Shown one piece after another: positions 41,173 to 50,163 of a stretch of 64,000 nucleotides of DNA. The translations under genes and the position numbers were made by a program. This DNA is from Fibrobacter sp. UBA7003 (lineage in GTDB: Bacteria > Fibrobacterota > Fibrobacteria > Fibrobacterales > Fibrobacteraceae): the NCBI GenBank assembly GCA_002449765.1, contig DJXN01000001.1, positions 8,947-72,946 of the forward strand, read 5' to 3'. A model generated the notes under the pieces. That model saw nothing but the letters and a program-made list of their open reading frames with translations, was not told the DNA's origin and did not search any database. Each line of letters opens with the position of its first letter. Positions within the stretch are counted from its first letter, which is position 1.

Positions 41173-42078
41173 CTACTCCTCTTCTTCGATACCCATAAGC
41201 TTCATCGCGGCCTTCCAGGTTTCGCGATTTTCGAAACCGTCGCGCTTGCCGCCACCATAGCGCGCATGCGCGAACTCGTTGACAAGGGATTCCCACCCTT
41301 CGAGCTTGCCGTCCTTCACCATTGCATCCAAATTAACGGACGCAGCCGCGGATTCGTCGGCGCCATCCATTCCCAGACGCTGTGCGACATAGCCCTTGCA
41401 GACATTTTCCAGTTCCAGGAGCCATTCGCGGCTGTCGGCGGTGTTCACGCGCTGCTTGAGCACCAGCATCCGCTCGCGCAGGGCATCCTGAGCCGCATTC
41501 CTGGCCGCGAGAGCCTCCCGCGCCTTGTTACGGCGCCGCATCCGCCAAAAGCCCGCAAGGAGCACGCACACGGCAACCAGGGCGCCAACGGCAACAGGCA
41601 GCGGATTGAAAGGCTCGTCCACGCGGATGGCGACACTTTCGCTCCGCAGGTCGAGCGGCCGCCCCACCTGCGTCGGGATCTCGAAACGCATCGCGGGGAC
41701 ATTCAGGTTTCCCGTATCCTGCGCCACAATCTTGTAGGTAAACTTTATCGAAGCGATTTCCTTGCCGTCCTTCACGGCACGCGCCGATTCCTGCGACACC
41801 CCCACCTGCGTAAGGCCCTTCGCGTTCGCGGAACTCGCAGGCACGACCAGCAGGGCGCTTCCCTGCACGCTCCAGCTGACCGTCACCGGGAATCCGAACG
41901 TGTCACCCACGGTAATGGCGGGCATCCCGCCTTCGGGTCCCGCCGTTATAGAGATTCCCAGCTGCTCGGGCGTCGGCATCGCCATCTCGGGAGCGACCGC
42001 CGCAGAATCCACCGCAGCACTATCCTGTAATGCAACATCGGCAGGCGCACCTGCCATATTCAAAGAATCATTTTCCAT
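41173..42078 (-). CDS. BatD-like membrane protein without signal peptide
   Basis: 301 aa. Residues ~60-165 form a beta-sandwich region (GDTFGFPVTVSWSVQGSALLVVPASS ... SIKFTYKIVAQDTGNLNVPAMRFEIPT) resembling BatD/oxygen-tolerance domains. One membrane helix ~175-195 (PVAVGALVAVCVLLAGFW) is followed by an Arg-rich stop and a helical cytoplasmic domain of ~100 residues. Start ATG 42078 gives an acidic Ala-rich N-terminus with no export signal, although the topology needs the N-terminus outside; a start problem or signal-anchor insertion is possible. The other Bat genes are not present here. Confidence 0.6.
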   Translation of the reverse strand: MENDSLNMAGAPADVALQDSAAVDSAAVAPEMAMPTPEQLGISITAGPEGGMPAITVGDTFGFPVTVSWSVQGSALLVVPASSANAKGLTQVGVSQESARAVKDGKEIASIKFTYKIVAQDTGNLNVPAMRFEIPTQVGRPLDLRSESVAIRVDEPFNPLPVAVGALVAVCVLLAGFWRMRRRNKAREALAARNAAQDALRERMLVLKQRVNTADSREWLLELENVCKGYVAQRLGMDGADESAAASVNLDAMVKDGKLEGWESLVNEFAHARYGGGKRDGFENRETWKAAMKLMGIEEEE

Positions 42079-42136
42079 ACAGGGAGAATATACAAAAAAA
42101 TTTTATTATATTATTTTCAAATAGGAGTCCCGAAAT

Positions 42137-43159
42137 ATGACTATTTCCAAAAAGCGCATCCTGACGTGCATCGCCGCCGCGTCTATCCCCCTATTCTTTG
42201 CCTGCAGCGACGACAAGCCGACATCGCCCTCTGGCGGCGACAATCCTGTCGTGAGTTCGGCAGCCGCGCTTCCCGAATCGGCAGCAGGCCAGCCCGAGGC
42301 GACATCTTCCAGCGCAGAAGGCTCCGAAACCATTACCCCCGAATCCTCGGCCGGCCCGGTCGTCGAATCCAGCTCCGCCACGGAGGTCGTGCCCGAAAGC
42401 AGCAGCGCCCGCTTCCGCGAGCCCACCGAAGAAGAAATCGCCCAGGAACGCATCTATACAGCCAATTCCGAAACGACCGAATTCGTGGAGCTCCCCACAC
42501 TCTACAAGAGCCTCGACCCCACCGACCGCGTGGCTTTCGTCATCCGCCACGCCCAGCGCGAAAAGAGCACCGGAGTCGAATCCCAGCTGACCGAAAAGGG
42601 CATCGAGCAGGCCAAGACGCTCGGCAGCCACCTCGTCAGCGAAGAAGCATTCTCTTACGGCTCCACCGACTTCATCCGCACGCGCGCCACGGCCCAGTAC
42701 ATTTCCGAAGGCCGCGGCCAGGTATTCCCCGAACCCATCGTGCTCCCCGAACTTGTCGCAAGCACCTTCGTCGCGGACCAGGAAAAATTCAAGACACTCA
42801 TGGGCGAAGCGGGATACATCGACGAAGCGTTCATGTATTCGCAGTGGGCATTCGACGGCGACTTCGCCGAAGCCTTCAACGATCTCGAAAAGACGGGCGT
42901 CCAGATTATCACCCAGGCAATCCTCCCGAGGATGTCCACCGAGAACCGCGTCAACTTCTTTATCAGCCACGACATGTTCCTCGGTCCTCTCGTCGCCTAC
43001 TGCACCAACCGCAAGCTCACCATCTTGCGCAAGCACGCCACGGCCACCGAGGATTGCACGAACTGCCGCTGGATCAAGTACCTCGAAGGCATCGCAATCA
43101 TCGTCAAGGCCGACGGCACACGCAAATACGTCCCCGTCTCCGGCAACATGATGAACTAG
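42137..43159 (+). CDS. Histidine-phosphatase-superfamily lipoprotein
   Basis: 340 aa, ATAGGAG before the ATG. Lipobox IPLFFAC with lipidated Cys ~23, then a long Ser/Glu/Pro linker (~25-105) of the Fibrobacter type. The catalytic domain has the RHG-like motif FVIRHAQREK (RHxxR), DFIRTRATAQ and the second His in FFISHDMF. These suggest a periplasmic or surface phosphatase; substrate unknown. Ends just before a strong terminator. Confidence 0.8.
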   Translation: MTISKKRILTCIAAASIPLFFACSDDKPTSPSGGDNPVVSSAAALPESAAGQPEATSSSAEGSETITPESSAGPVVESSSATEVVPESSSARFREPTEEEIAQERIYTANSETTEFVELPTLYKSLDPTDRVAFVIRHAQREKSTGVESQLTEKGIEQAKTLGSHLVSEEAFSYGSTDFIRTRATAQYISEGRGQVFPEPIVLPELVASTFVADQEKFKTLMGEAGYIDEAFMYSQWAFDGDFAEAFNDLEKTGVQIITQAILPRMSTENRVNFFISHDMFLGPLVAYCTNRKLTILRKHATATEDCTNCRWIKYLEGIAIIVKADGTRKYVPVSGNMMN

Positions 43160-43201
43160 GAAGCAAGCCCGAAAAACGGGCCAGCCCATTTCGCATAACA
43201 T

Positions 43202-43227
43202 AAAACCCCGACTGGTGTCGGGGTTTT
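43202..43227. terminator. Strong bidirectional terminator
   Basis: 11-bp perfect stem AAAACCCCGAC with GTCGGGGTTTT around loop TGGT. It serves both the phosphatase gene and the convergent GH8 gene. Confidence 0.9.
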
Positions 43228-43250
43228 AAAGTTTCTAGGAACGGGAACCG

Positions 43251-45125
43251 CTATTCGGTGATGCGGATATTGCGGACCCAGCTGTTGGAGCCTTGCTTCA
43301 CCATCAGCACGTAATTGCCCTGCCTCTGGTTCAGGGAGACCCTTTCGGAGCCGGTCACGCTGAACTTGGAGACAACCCTGCCCTGCATGTCCATCAGGGC
43401 CGCAGAAGCCGTCTGGGAGCCCGGCAACTGAATCAGGAGGGACTTGCCATCCACGCTCACGTTCAGCTTGTCCAGGCCAGACTTTGCGACATCTGCGATG
43501 GGTGCGGCCGACTCGACCAGATCCTTGCCATCGGGGCCCACGAGCTTGAGGCCGCTAATGTCGACCTGCGGGTCATCCCAGTTGTTGAGGGTCAGGTACA
43601 GGAACGCATCGGTAGTCGTAGCGGTAAATTCGCAGGTGATATCGATAGGCATCTTCTTCATGGCGCCGCAGTACTTGTTGCTGAGGCTATCGCCATTGAC
43701 TGCATAGGTCAGCCAGAGGGAAGATCCCGGAGTCTGCGAAGCGCTGAACGACAACGTGTACTTGGAACCCGCCGTAAGGCCGGTAAGATGGCGAACGACC
43801 TCGCGGTGGTCACCCTGGATAACATTACCCATGTGGACACTCGTGTTGGTCTCGTTTTCAAGCACGACAGAGGTAGAATTCCAGCCGAAGGCGCCCGAGT
43901 TCTTGTGGTACTCGATAACCTCGTTGCAGGATTCCGGAACCACGAATTCCTTCGGGGTCACGGGAGTCGCCTTCGCAAAGTTCACCATGTTGCCGCTCAT
44001 CAGGAGGCCCGTCAGCAAACGCAAGTTGGAATGGAAATAACCCGGCTGCTGAGCCATCAGGGCGCTAAAGTTCGTGTTCAGCAATTCATGGTAGGAATCG
44101 TTTACGATAAGCACGGAGCTCAACGAACCGATCGAAGAACCGTTCGCCTTGCAACCATTGCTCTTGCAGGGTTCGCCGTTCAGGTTCGCCGTACCATCCG
44201 TCTTCATGTTGATGTAGAGCTGGCCAAACGTCTTGGTGCTCACCCACTTCGCAAGCTTTTCGGACAAATCCTTCGCCTGGGAGTGTCCATACCACGCATA
44301 GCTCCAGGCCCAGCGCCACGGGGCACGCACGGCATCGTAGTCATAGCCGGCAAAGTTATAGCCGTTGTTACCGGTGATGGGAGAATAGGGACTGCCCATA
44401 TTCGCCCAACCGGACGGGATACCCGTCGAAGAATTGCGGTTGCCCAGAAGGATATTGTAGTTGGTCGAAATCGCCTTACTCCAGAAGCTCGCGTCATCGA
44501 CATCCTTGAAGATTTCGTATGCTGCCGGGCTCACGTAGCTCGGGTTCAGGTACGGGTCCCACTGGTTACCCACCTTGTGGCGACCGTCACTGGCAAATTC
44601 GCTCGTACGCATTTTAGCAATCAAGGTCTTCGCGTCATTCAGGTACTGGGAGTTCCCGAACTGGTGATAGGCCATGACAAGCGCGAACGCGACATCTTCT
44701 TCGGCGTCAGTTGCGCCACCAGAACCGACAGTACCACCAAAGCCCTGGATCTTCCAGTCCATAACACCGTTGTTAGAATGAGCCTTGTAGTAGGCCCAAA
44801 GCTTGTCAAACTGACTCTGATAGCTCTTGGTGTTGCTACTGAAGTAAACGCAGAGGATCATGCCGTAGCCGATACCTTCCGAAACGGTATACTGGTCTTC
44901 ATCAAACTTGATGCGGGCCTGGTTGCCGCTTTCTTCGTAATAGGCCTTCAGATAAGCTTCGAACTGGTTCAGGAGCATCGTAGATGCAGTCTGGCCGGAA
45001 CAGTTCCAAACATCTGCAATATTGGAAGCATAGGGATAAGTCTGGGCCTGCGGGTAAGGGAACTTAACCGCCGCCATAGAAAGCGAGCTTACGGCCAGAA
45101 GGCCTGCAAGGAATAACCGTTTCAT
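43251..45125 (-). CDS. GH8 endoglucanase with carbohydrate-binding module and secretion tail
   Basis: 624 aa. Signal peptide ends SLSMAA. GH8 catalytic domain (~22-385): proton-donor Glu83 in VSEGIGYGM, Asp140 in GATDAEEDVAFAL and the base region YDYDAVRAPWRWAW. A ~140-residue beta-sandwich follows (CNEVIEYHKNSGAFGWNS ... LYLTLNNWDDPQVDISGLKL), like CBM4/9/11-type modules. The last ~75 residues (LNVSVDGKSLLIQLPG ... GNYVLMVKQGSNSWVRNIRI) are a type IX-like C-terminal sorting domain. Cleaves beta-1,4-glucan. The start overlaps the stop of the GH5 gene by one base, so the two enzymes are translationally coupled. Confidence 0.9.
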   Translation of the reverse strand: MKRLFLAGLLAVSSLSMAAVKFPYPQAQTYPYASNIADVWNCSGQTASTMLLNQFEAYLKAYYEESGNQARIKFDEDQYTVSEGIGYGMILCVYFSSNTKSYQSQFDKLWAYYKAHSNNGVMDWKIQGFGGTVGSGGATDAEEDVAFALVMAYHQFGNSQYLNDAKTLIAKMRTSEFASDGRHKVGNQWDPYLNPSYVSPAAYEIFKDVDDASFWSKAISTNYNILLGNRNSSTGIPSGWANMGSPYSPITGNNGYNFAGYDYDAVRAPWRWAWSYAWYGHSQAKDLSEKLAKWVSTKTFGQLYINMKTDGTANLNGEPCKSNGCKANGSSIGSLSSVLIVNDSYHELLNTNFSALMAQQPGYFHSNLRLLTGLLMSGNMVNFAKATPVTPKEFVVPESCNEVIEYHKNSGAFGWNSTSVVLENETNTSVHMGNVIQGDHREVVRHLTGLTAGSKYTLSFSASQTPGSSLWLTYAVNGDSLSNKYCGAMKKMPIDITCEFTATTTDAFLYLTLNNWDDPQVDISGLKLVGPDGKDLVESAAPIADVAKSGLDKLNVSVDGKSLLIQLPGSQTASAALMDMQGRVVSKFSVTGSERVSLNQRQGNYVLMVKQGSNSWVRNIRITE

Positions 45126-47320
45126 TACTTATTCCTCCAACGAATAGTCTGCATCGCAGAACCGTCCTTGACCGCCACAATGTAGAGTCCGCGCGGCACA
45201 TTGGCAAGATCGACCGTGTTCGTGCCCGCCTTCATGTAGCGCGACACGTTGCTCACGACGTTGCGGCCGGCGACATCCAGAACCTGGACCTTCACGAACC
45301 CGGAGCGCTTCACATCCACTACGAGCTGGTTACCGTTCATGCGGACCGTCGGGGCAAGGTTCTTCTGGGTCTTCGGAGCTATGAAGTTCTGCCCCTGGAT
45401 TTCAGCCCAGGCCTGAGCTTCCGTCGTGACATCGCCCGTCCCGATAACCACCTTGATGTAGCTGAGCAGGGATTCGTACTGGTCATTTTCGGGAGCTTCG
45501 GCCTTGATAACTATGGTCGCATTCTTGCCACCGGCAATCAGGTTCACGCCCTGCTGTTCGGCATAACCCGCGGGGTAGATAGTATAGGTGACCGGAACCT
45601 TGTGCGCTTCCAGCGTAAAGACCTGCGTCGAGGAATTCAGCGCCACGGTCTGGTCCTTGAAATACTTGGTATTGAGCGTCTGCTCGGCCTTCAAAAGCGA
45701 GAAGGTAATCGTCGTATCGAGGGCACGGTATCCAGAAATGGCCTTTGCCGTCGCATGGATATTAGCTGTCCCCCTGGACTTGAATGTCGCAATCCAGACC
45801 TGCTTGCCCTTGTCGCCGTAGCATTCGGAACTCGTGCAGGTCGCCTTGGCCACAGAGATAACGCTCGGATTGTCGGATTCGTAAGTGACATCGGAACCTT
45901 CGACGGTCTTTGTCACCTTCATCTTGTATTCAAGCTTGGCCGAGGAGTTGCCCGTAAAGTTGTTGCAGGCACCGCCGCCGGTAACGCGGCAGGTGATGGC
46001 GGCCTGTTCGAACGTCTGAGCAGGGACCTGCGTAATCACGACGACCGACTGGGAATTGTCGTTGCCCGTCATCACGGCATAGCCCGCACCGTTAATCTTG
46101 ATGGTGCCGTTTTCAACCGTCGCGACAGTCGGATCACTGGAAGTATACGTGCAGGAACTTACAGCCTTGCCCGTAATGGATCCATCCATTTCGGACGCCG
46201 TGGCTCCCTTGAACGCGCAGGAACCCGTGTTCTTGCCGGCGACAAGCGAGTCCGCCCAGTTCTTGTTGTTGTACTTGGTCAGGTAGCTCTTGACAAGGTT
46301 GCCCGACGTGGTATAGGTAGCATTATTCAATGCAGACTTAGAATTGAGGAGAGTCGAACCGGAGAACATAGCAGAAGCTTCGCTCTTGCCGCCAATGGTT
46401 TCATGGCGCAGGGACCAGTTGCAGTTCGGAATCTGTTTCTGCTCCATGTAGCTTGTCCAGTTGTTAGTTTCGCCAGAACTCACATTTCCCGTACCGTTGG
46501 CATCGGTCGTACCCCATTCCGTAATGAAAACAGCCTTTCCATTGTTCAAGCAGTTTTCGATATTTCCCTTGAAGGAACCCACGGAATGCGATGCAGCATA
46601 GAAGTGGAACACATACCCAGAGTTGGCGTCATTCACACCCGAGCAGGAACCCATCTGCGAATAGAAGGGCGTGCCCACAAGAGCCAAGTGCTTGGACCCG
46701 TTATTGCGGATAGCACCAATCACTTCGTTTGCATAGCTAGCAATGGTTCCCATATCGGTATTGACAGGTTCGTTATAGACTTCCCAGATGATGTTCGGAA
46801 CATCCTTGTACTTGGCTGCCATACGGCCAAAGAAATCCTTCGCATAGCTCTTTTCGCTCTCGGCGCGGTGGCTATGCCAGTCAACGATGATGTAGATATC
46901 GTTTTCGATGGCAGCCTTCACCATGTTGTCGAGCTGGGCTTCCTTGCCTTCCTTGTTTCCCAGATAGGAGTTTGCGGAAATAATCGCATCGTCGCTATTG
47001 GCCTGGCAGTCGCCGCCATTGCTGTTGTAGCACTTGATGCCCATCGCAAAGCGGAAAACGTCGATGCCGAGCTTTTCGGCAGCCCAGCTAATCACGGTCG
47101 GGTTGTAATACTGCGATCCCGTAGCATCGGACCAAAACAGGCTCATGCCGCGAAGCATCACCTGCTTGCCGCTAGCCTGACTTACAATTTTGCCGCTCTT
47201 GACACCCAGCGTTCCATATACAGAAACAGGGCCTAGACGCAGTGGCTTTGCATCTACCGCAGCAGACGCAAACGTCACTGCGCAGGACAACATCGCTATC
47301 GATAAAAGTTTTTTCATCAT
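45125..47320 (-). CDS. GH5 endoglucanase (GH5_2-like), multidomain
   Basis: ~731 aa from ATG 47320 (GGGAGAG upstream; ATG 47317 is equally possible). Signal peptide, then a GH5 TIM barrel (~30-330): LRGMSLFWSDATG, DWHSHRAESE, proton-donor Glu in IIWEVYNEPV and nucleophile Glu in VFITEWGTTD. Several Ig/Big-like beta domains follow (SSDPTVATVENGTIKINGAGYAVMTG is a Big_2 pattern), and a C-terminal sorting tail (VKVQVLDVAGRNVVS ... GLYIVAVKDGSAMQTIRWRN). Secreted cellulase forming a two-gene operon with the GH8 enzyme. Confidence 0.9.
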   Translation of the reverse strand: MMKKLLSIAMLSCAVTFASAAVDAKPLRLGPVSVYGTLGVKSGKIVSQASGKQVMLRGMSLFWSDATGSQYYNPTVISWAAEKLGIDVFRFAMGIKCYNSNGGDCQANSDDAIISANSYLGNKEGKEAQLDNMVKAAIENDIYIIVDWHSHRAESEKSYAKDFFGRMAAKYKDVPNIIWEVYNEPVNTDMGTIASYANEVIGAIRNNGSKHLALVGTPFYSQMGSCSGVNDANSGYVFHFYAASHSVGSFKGNIENCLNNGKAVFITEWGTTDANGTGNVSSGETNNWTSYMEQKQIPNCNWSLRHETIGGKSEASAMFSGSTLLNSKSALNNATYTTSGNLVKSYLTKYNNKNWADSLVAGKNTGSCAFKGATASEMDGSITGKAVSSCTYTSSDPTVATVENGTIKINGAGYAVMTGNDNSQSVVVITQVPAQTFEQAAITCRVTGGGACNNFTGNSSAKLEYKMKVTKTVEGSDVTYESDNPSVISVAKATCTSSECYGDKGKQVWIATFKSRGTANIHATAKAISGYRALDTTITFSLLKAEQTLNTKYFKDQTVALNSSTQVFTLEAHKVPVTYTIYPAGYAEQQGVNLIAGGKNATIVIKAEAPENDQYESLLSYIKVVIGTGDVTTEAQAWAEIQGQNFIAPKTQKNLAPTVRMNGNQLVVDVKRSGFVKVQVLDVAGRNVVSNVSRYMKAGTNTVDLANVPRGLYIVAVKDGSAMQTIRWRNK

Positions 47321-47484
47321 AAACTCTCCCGTTTTTTTGCAATCCACATCCGATTACAAAAATAACTTTCAAAGCCCTAAATTACACCACACATTCAGAA
47401 ATTCTTTGTTTACATCAGTAGACAAATAGGGGCTTTTGTGAAGAAATTCACACAATCCTGGAACTCAGCGTTCCAAAAAAGTTA

Positions 47485-48909
47485 TCAAATCTTAACAAAG
47501 CCGCCGTTCATCAACGTGCTGTACATGATGGTCAGGATTTCCTTGAAGTAGGTTCCCGTGTATCCCACCGCCTGGTATGCCTGCACCTTCTGCGTAAAGT
47601 AGTCGAAGCAGGCATTGTGCCATGTCGGGTTCACCCCGAATCCCATCAAGCAGTACATGCCGATATAGTGCTCGCCGGCCGTCTGGCTCGTCGAAAGCGC
47701 ACCCGTGCTGTAGTTGTACGACGTGGACGGAAGCGAAGCCGGGTTGTTCGCCGTCGCGGTCGATATGAAGTTCGCCATGGCGGTCAGAATCTGCTGCGAT
47801 TCGGCACTCTGGTACCAGTAGTAGTCCCACGCGATACGCCACGGGATACGAACGGATTCCTTGTCGAACAGCATGTAGGTGTTCGCGGCAGAACCGTTCT
47901 TCGGGTCGGCCGGCTGACCGGCCGCATTGGACCAGTCCGGGAACAGCGGGACGGCGCCCGCGTTCTGGATGTTAATCATGTAGGCGTAGTTCGCAGCAAG
48001 GATCGCATCCCAGCCACCCGTCGGGTCAACTTCCGCAAACAGGCGGAGCGCTGCCGGGGAGAGGTAGCTCAGGTTGTAGACGTCCTTGTTCGCCCACGTA
48101 TCACCCGGGCGGATCAACAGGTTGTTGGGATTGAGTCCCTTGTTCTTGATGGAGGCAATCAGCGCGACCGCATCGTTCAGGTAGAGCGGGTTCTGCCACT
48201 TCCTGGAGGCAAGGATCAAGGCAGTAGCCACGTCAAGGTCGGCATCGAGGGCGGCAGCCGTAGATACCGTAGCGCTAAACGAAAGGAGTTCCCAAGGCAT
48301 CAGGCCGTTGTTGTTGTTGTCGCGGGCGATGATGTTGTAGGCCCAGAGGGCGTCGAAGAGTTCCTTGTCGCCATGGAAGTAGGCTATAAGCATGCCGTAG
48401 CCGATACCTTCCGAAACGGTACAGCCGAGCTTGTTCGCAAGCGCCGCCGTAAGGGAAGTACCCTTCCAGCTGGACATCCCCGTAAGGGCGCACTGGTTCT
48501 TGTTTCCGCCATCCCAGACGACACGGGCGGGGTTCGTATGGAACGCACCCATCTTTGCCGTGAGAAGTTCCTTTGCGCGCGGACCTTCGAACAAGTCGTA
48601 GTTCAAGGTGGAGCCGCCCGTCTTTTCGTCTTGCAGCGTCATAATCCAGCGGGCCTTCCAAGTCGCATACAGGGCCGTCGCATTGGCGATGTTCGCATTG
48701 GCGGCAAGGCTTACTGTCGCGGGGGCCACGGCGGCGGAACTCTGGGGCGGAATTATTCCGCCATCAGCAGACGATGCGGGCAGAGGACCCGGGCCGGTAG
48801 CATCCGAAGACACGGGAACCTGATCGTGCGGATGGGTCGGATTGTCGCCTCCGCAAGCATAAAGACCAAAAGCCAAGGGCATCGCCAACAGGAGATGGGA
48901 ATAACGCAT
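47485..48909 (-). CDS. GH8 family lipoprotein
   Basis: 474 aa. Lipobox GLYAC gives a lipidated Cys ~19, then a Ser/Pro/Gly linker to ~70. The GH8 domain has proton-donor Glu in VSEGIGYGML and Asp in AALDADLDVATAL. At the usual base region the sequence is DKESVRIPWRIAWD, where the neighbouring GH8 has YDAVRAPWR, so the position aligned with the base Asp appears to be Glu. No CBM or sorting tail; cell-surface anchored instead. 137 bp separate it from the GH5 gene, with no recognised feature in the gap. Confidence 0.85.
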   Translation of the reverse strand: MRYSHLLLAMPLAFGLYACGGDNPTHPHDQVPVSSDATGPGPLPASSADGGIIPPQSSAAVAPATVSLAANANIANATALYATWKARWIMTLQDEKTGGSTLNYDLFEGPRAKELLTAKMGAFHTNPARVVWDGGNKNQCALTGMSSWKGTSLTAALANKLGCTVSEGIGYGMLIAYFHGDKELFDALWAYNIIARDNNNNGLMPWELLSFSATVSTAAALDADLDVATALILASRKWQNPLYLNDAVALIASIKNKGLNPNNLLIRPGDTWANKDVYNLSYLSPAALRLFAEVDPTGGWDAILAANYAYMINIQNAGAVPLFPDWSNAAGQPADPKNGSAANTYMLFDKESVRIPWRIAWDYYWYQSAESQQILTAMANFISTATANNPASLPSTSYNYSTGALSTSQTAGEHYIGMYCLMGFGVNPTWHNACFDYFTQKVQAYQAVGYTGTYFKEILTIMYSTLMNGGFVKI

Positions 48910-48945
48910 AAAGCCTCACAATTTAAAATTTTCCATAATATATAT

Positions 48946-48983
48946 AAAAAAAGAGGCCCCGTCTAAAGGGGACCTCTTTTTTT
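48946..48983. terminator. Bidirectional terminator
   Basis: A-run GAGG-CCCC ... GGGG-ACCTC T-run hairpin with loop GTCTAAA. It ends transcription of the 49003-50019 minus-strand gene. Confidence 0.85.
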
Positions 48984-49002
48984 AAAATTCCTGTAAGTTA
49001 AA

Positions 49003-50019
49003 TCACTTTACGAGAATCTTCTGGCTCATGTGGACGGCCTTGCCGGACACGCGGACCATGTAGACACCTGCATCGAGGGAGGAGAGGCTGATGGAGGAAG
49101 CGACCTTGCCGCTCTTCACAACCTGGCCCTGGAGGCTCACGATTTCGTACATGCCGTTGTTGATGCCGGTGAAGGAGAGCATGCGGTTGGCAACGATGGC
49201 CTTCACGCTGCTAGCGGCAACAGAAGCCTTGATGGCATCAGTGCAAACGGCATGGCCGTCACCGTCAGCCTTGCAACCGAAAGCCGGTTCAGGCTTGATA
49301 GCACCAGCACCCGTGCAAGTACCAGCAGGACCAACTTCGAAGATACGGAGCTGACCGTCAGCTTCGGAAGCACCGCCGTCGAGCTTGAACTTCACGGACT
49401 GGGCGGCCTTGAAGGCGTCAGCGCAGGAAGAAAGCTTGTTGCCTGCAGGAGCCCAAGTCGGCTGAGAGAAGTCGGCAATCGTCTTGCTGACCATCGTCGG
49501 AGAGGTAGCCTTCGTGAGGGTCACGGAGCAGGAAGCATCGCCGGACTTTTCTTCGGCAATTTCGAGCGTGACAGCGTTATCAGCCGTGTAGGTAACACAG
49601 AGGCCACCAGCAGCGGAAATGTCCAAAGGAGCCTTTGTTCCGCCCACGATGTTGAAGCCGAAGCCAACGAAGTTGTACGGATATTCAGCCGTCTGACCAG
49701 TAGTGGTCGGATCTGCCAGGTGGTACTTGATGGTCACGTAACCGAGGTTTTCGATTTCCGGAGCGATCAAGGAACCATAGTAGCCCGTGGTATCGTACGG
49801 ATACATGGCATAGGAACCACCATTGTCGTTCTTACGGTCATCGTAGTCGTACCAGTAACCCATGGTGGTGGATTCGCATTCGCCGTATTCGTAGACGCAG
49901 TCTCCACCAGTGTTCACCTGCTGGTCGGAGCCGTTGAACCAAATCGACGTATTTACCGTCTGCGCCATTGCAAGGGAAGCAACGGACGCGATTGCTGTTG
50001 CAAGGATTTGCTTTTTCAT
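49003..50019 (-). CDS. Secreted protein with type IX-like sorting tail
   Basis: 338 aa from ATG 50019 (GAGAGA upstream). Signal peptide ATAIASVASLAMAQ. Residues ~30-230 are rich in aromatic residues and beta strands with several Cys (DCVYEYGECESTTMGYWYDYDD), consistent with a jelly-roll or carbohydrate-binding fold, not assigned. A Cys-containing linker (~235-265) follows, and a final ~70-residue sorting domain (VANRMLSFTGINNGMYEIVSLQGQVVKSGK ... AGVYMVRVSGKAVHMSQKILVK). Bracketed by its own terminator and an AT-rich upstream region, so probably monocistronic. Function unknown; likely a surface cellulose- or glycan-interacting protein. Confidence 0.7.
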   Translation of the reverse strand: MKKQILATAIASVASLAMAQTVNTSIWFNGSDQQVNTGGDCVYEYGECESTTMGYWYDYDDRKNDNGGSYAMYPYDTTGYYGSLIAPEIENLGYVTIKYHLADPTTTGQTAEYPYNFVGFGFNIVGGTKAPLDISAAGGLCVTYTADNAVTLEIAEEKSGDASCSVTLTKATSPTMVSKTIADFSQPTWAPAGNKLSSCADAFKAAQSVKFKLDGGASEADGQLRIFEVGPAGTCTGAGAIKPEPAFGCKADGDGHAVCTDAIKASVAASSVKAIVANRMLSFTGINNGMYEIVSLQGQVVKSGKVASSISLSSLDAGVYMVRVSGKAVHMSQKILVK

Positions 50020-50163
50020 AGTATCTCTCTCTTTTTTATTTCCCGACACCGGGAAAAAGGGTTTGTGGTTAAATATATATTCTTTTCAAAGAAAAAAAAG
50101 TGGAAATTTTGAATTTTTACAATAGTTTGTGATTTTTCACACTAAACGACAGCGTTTTCCCGA

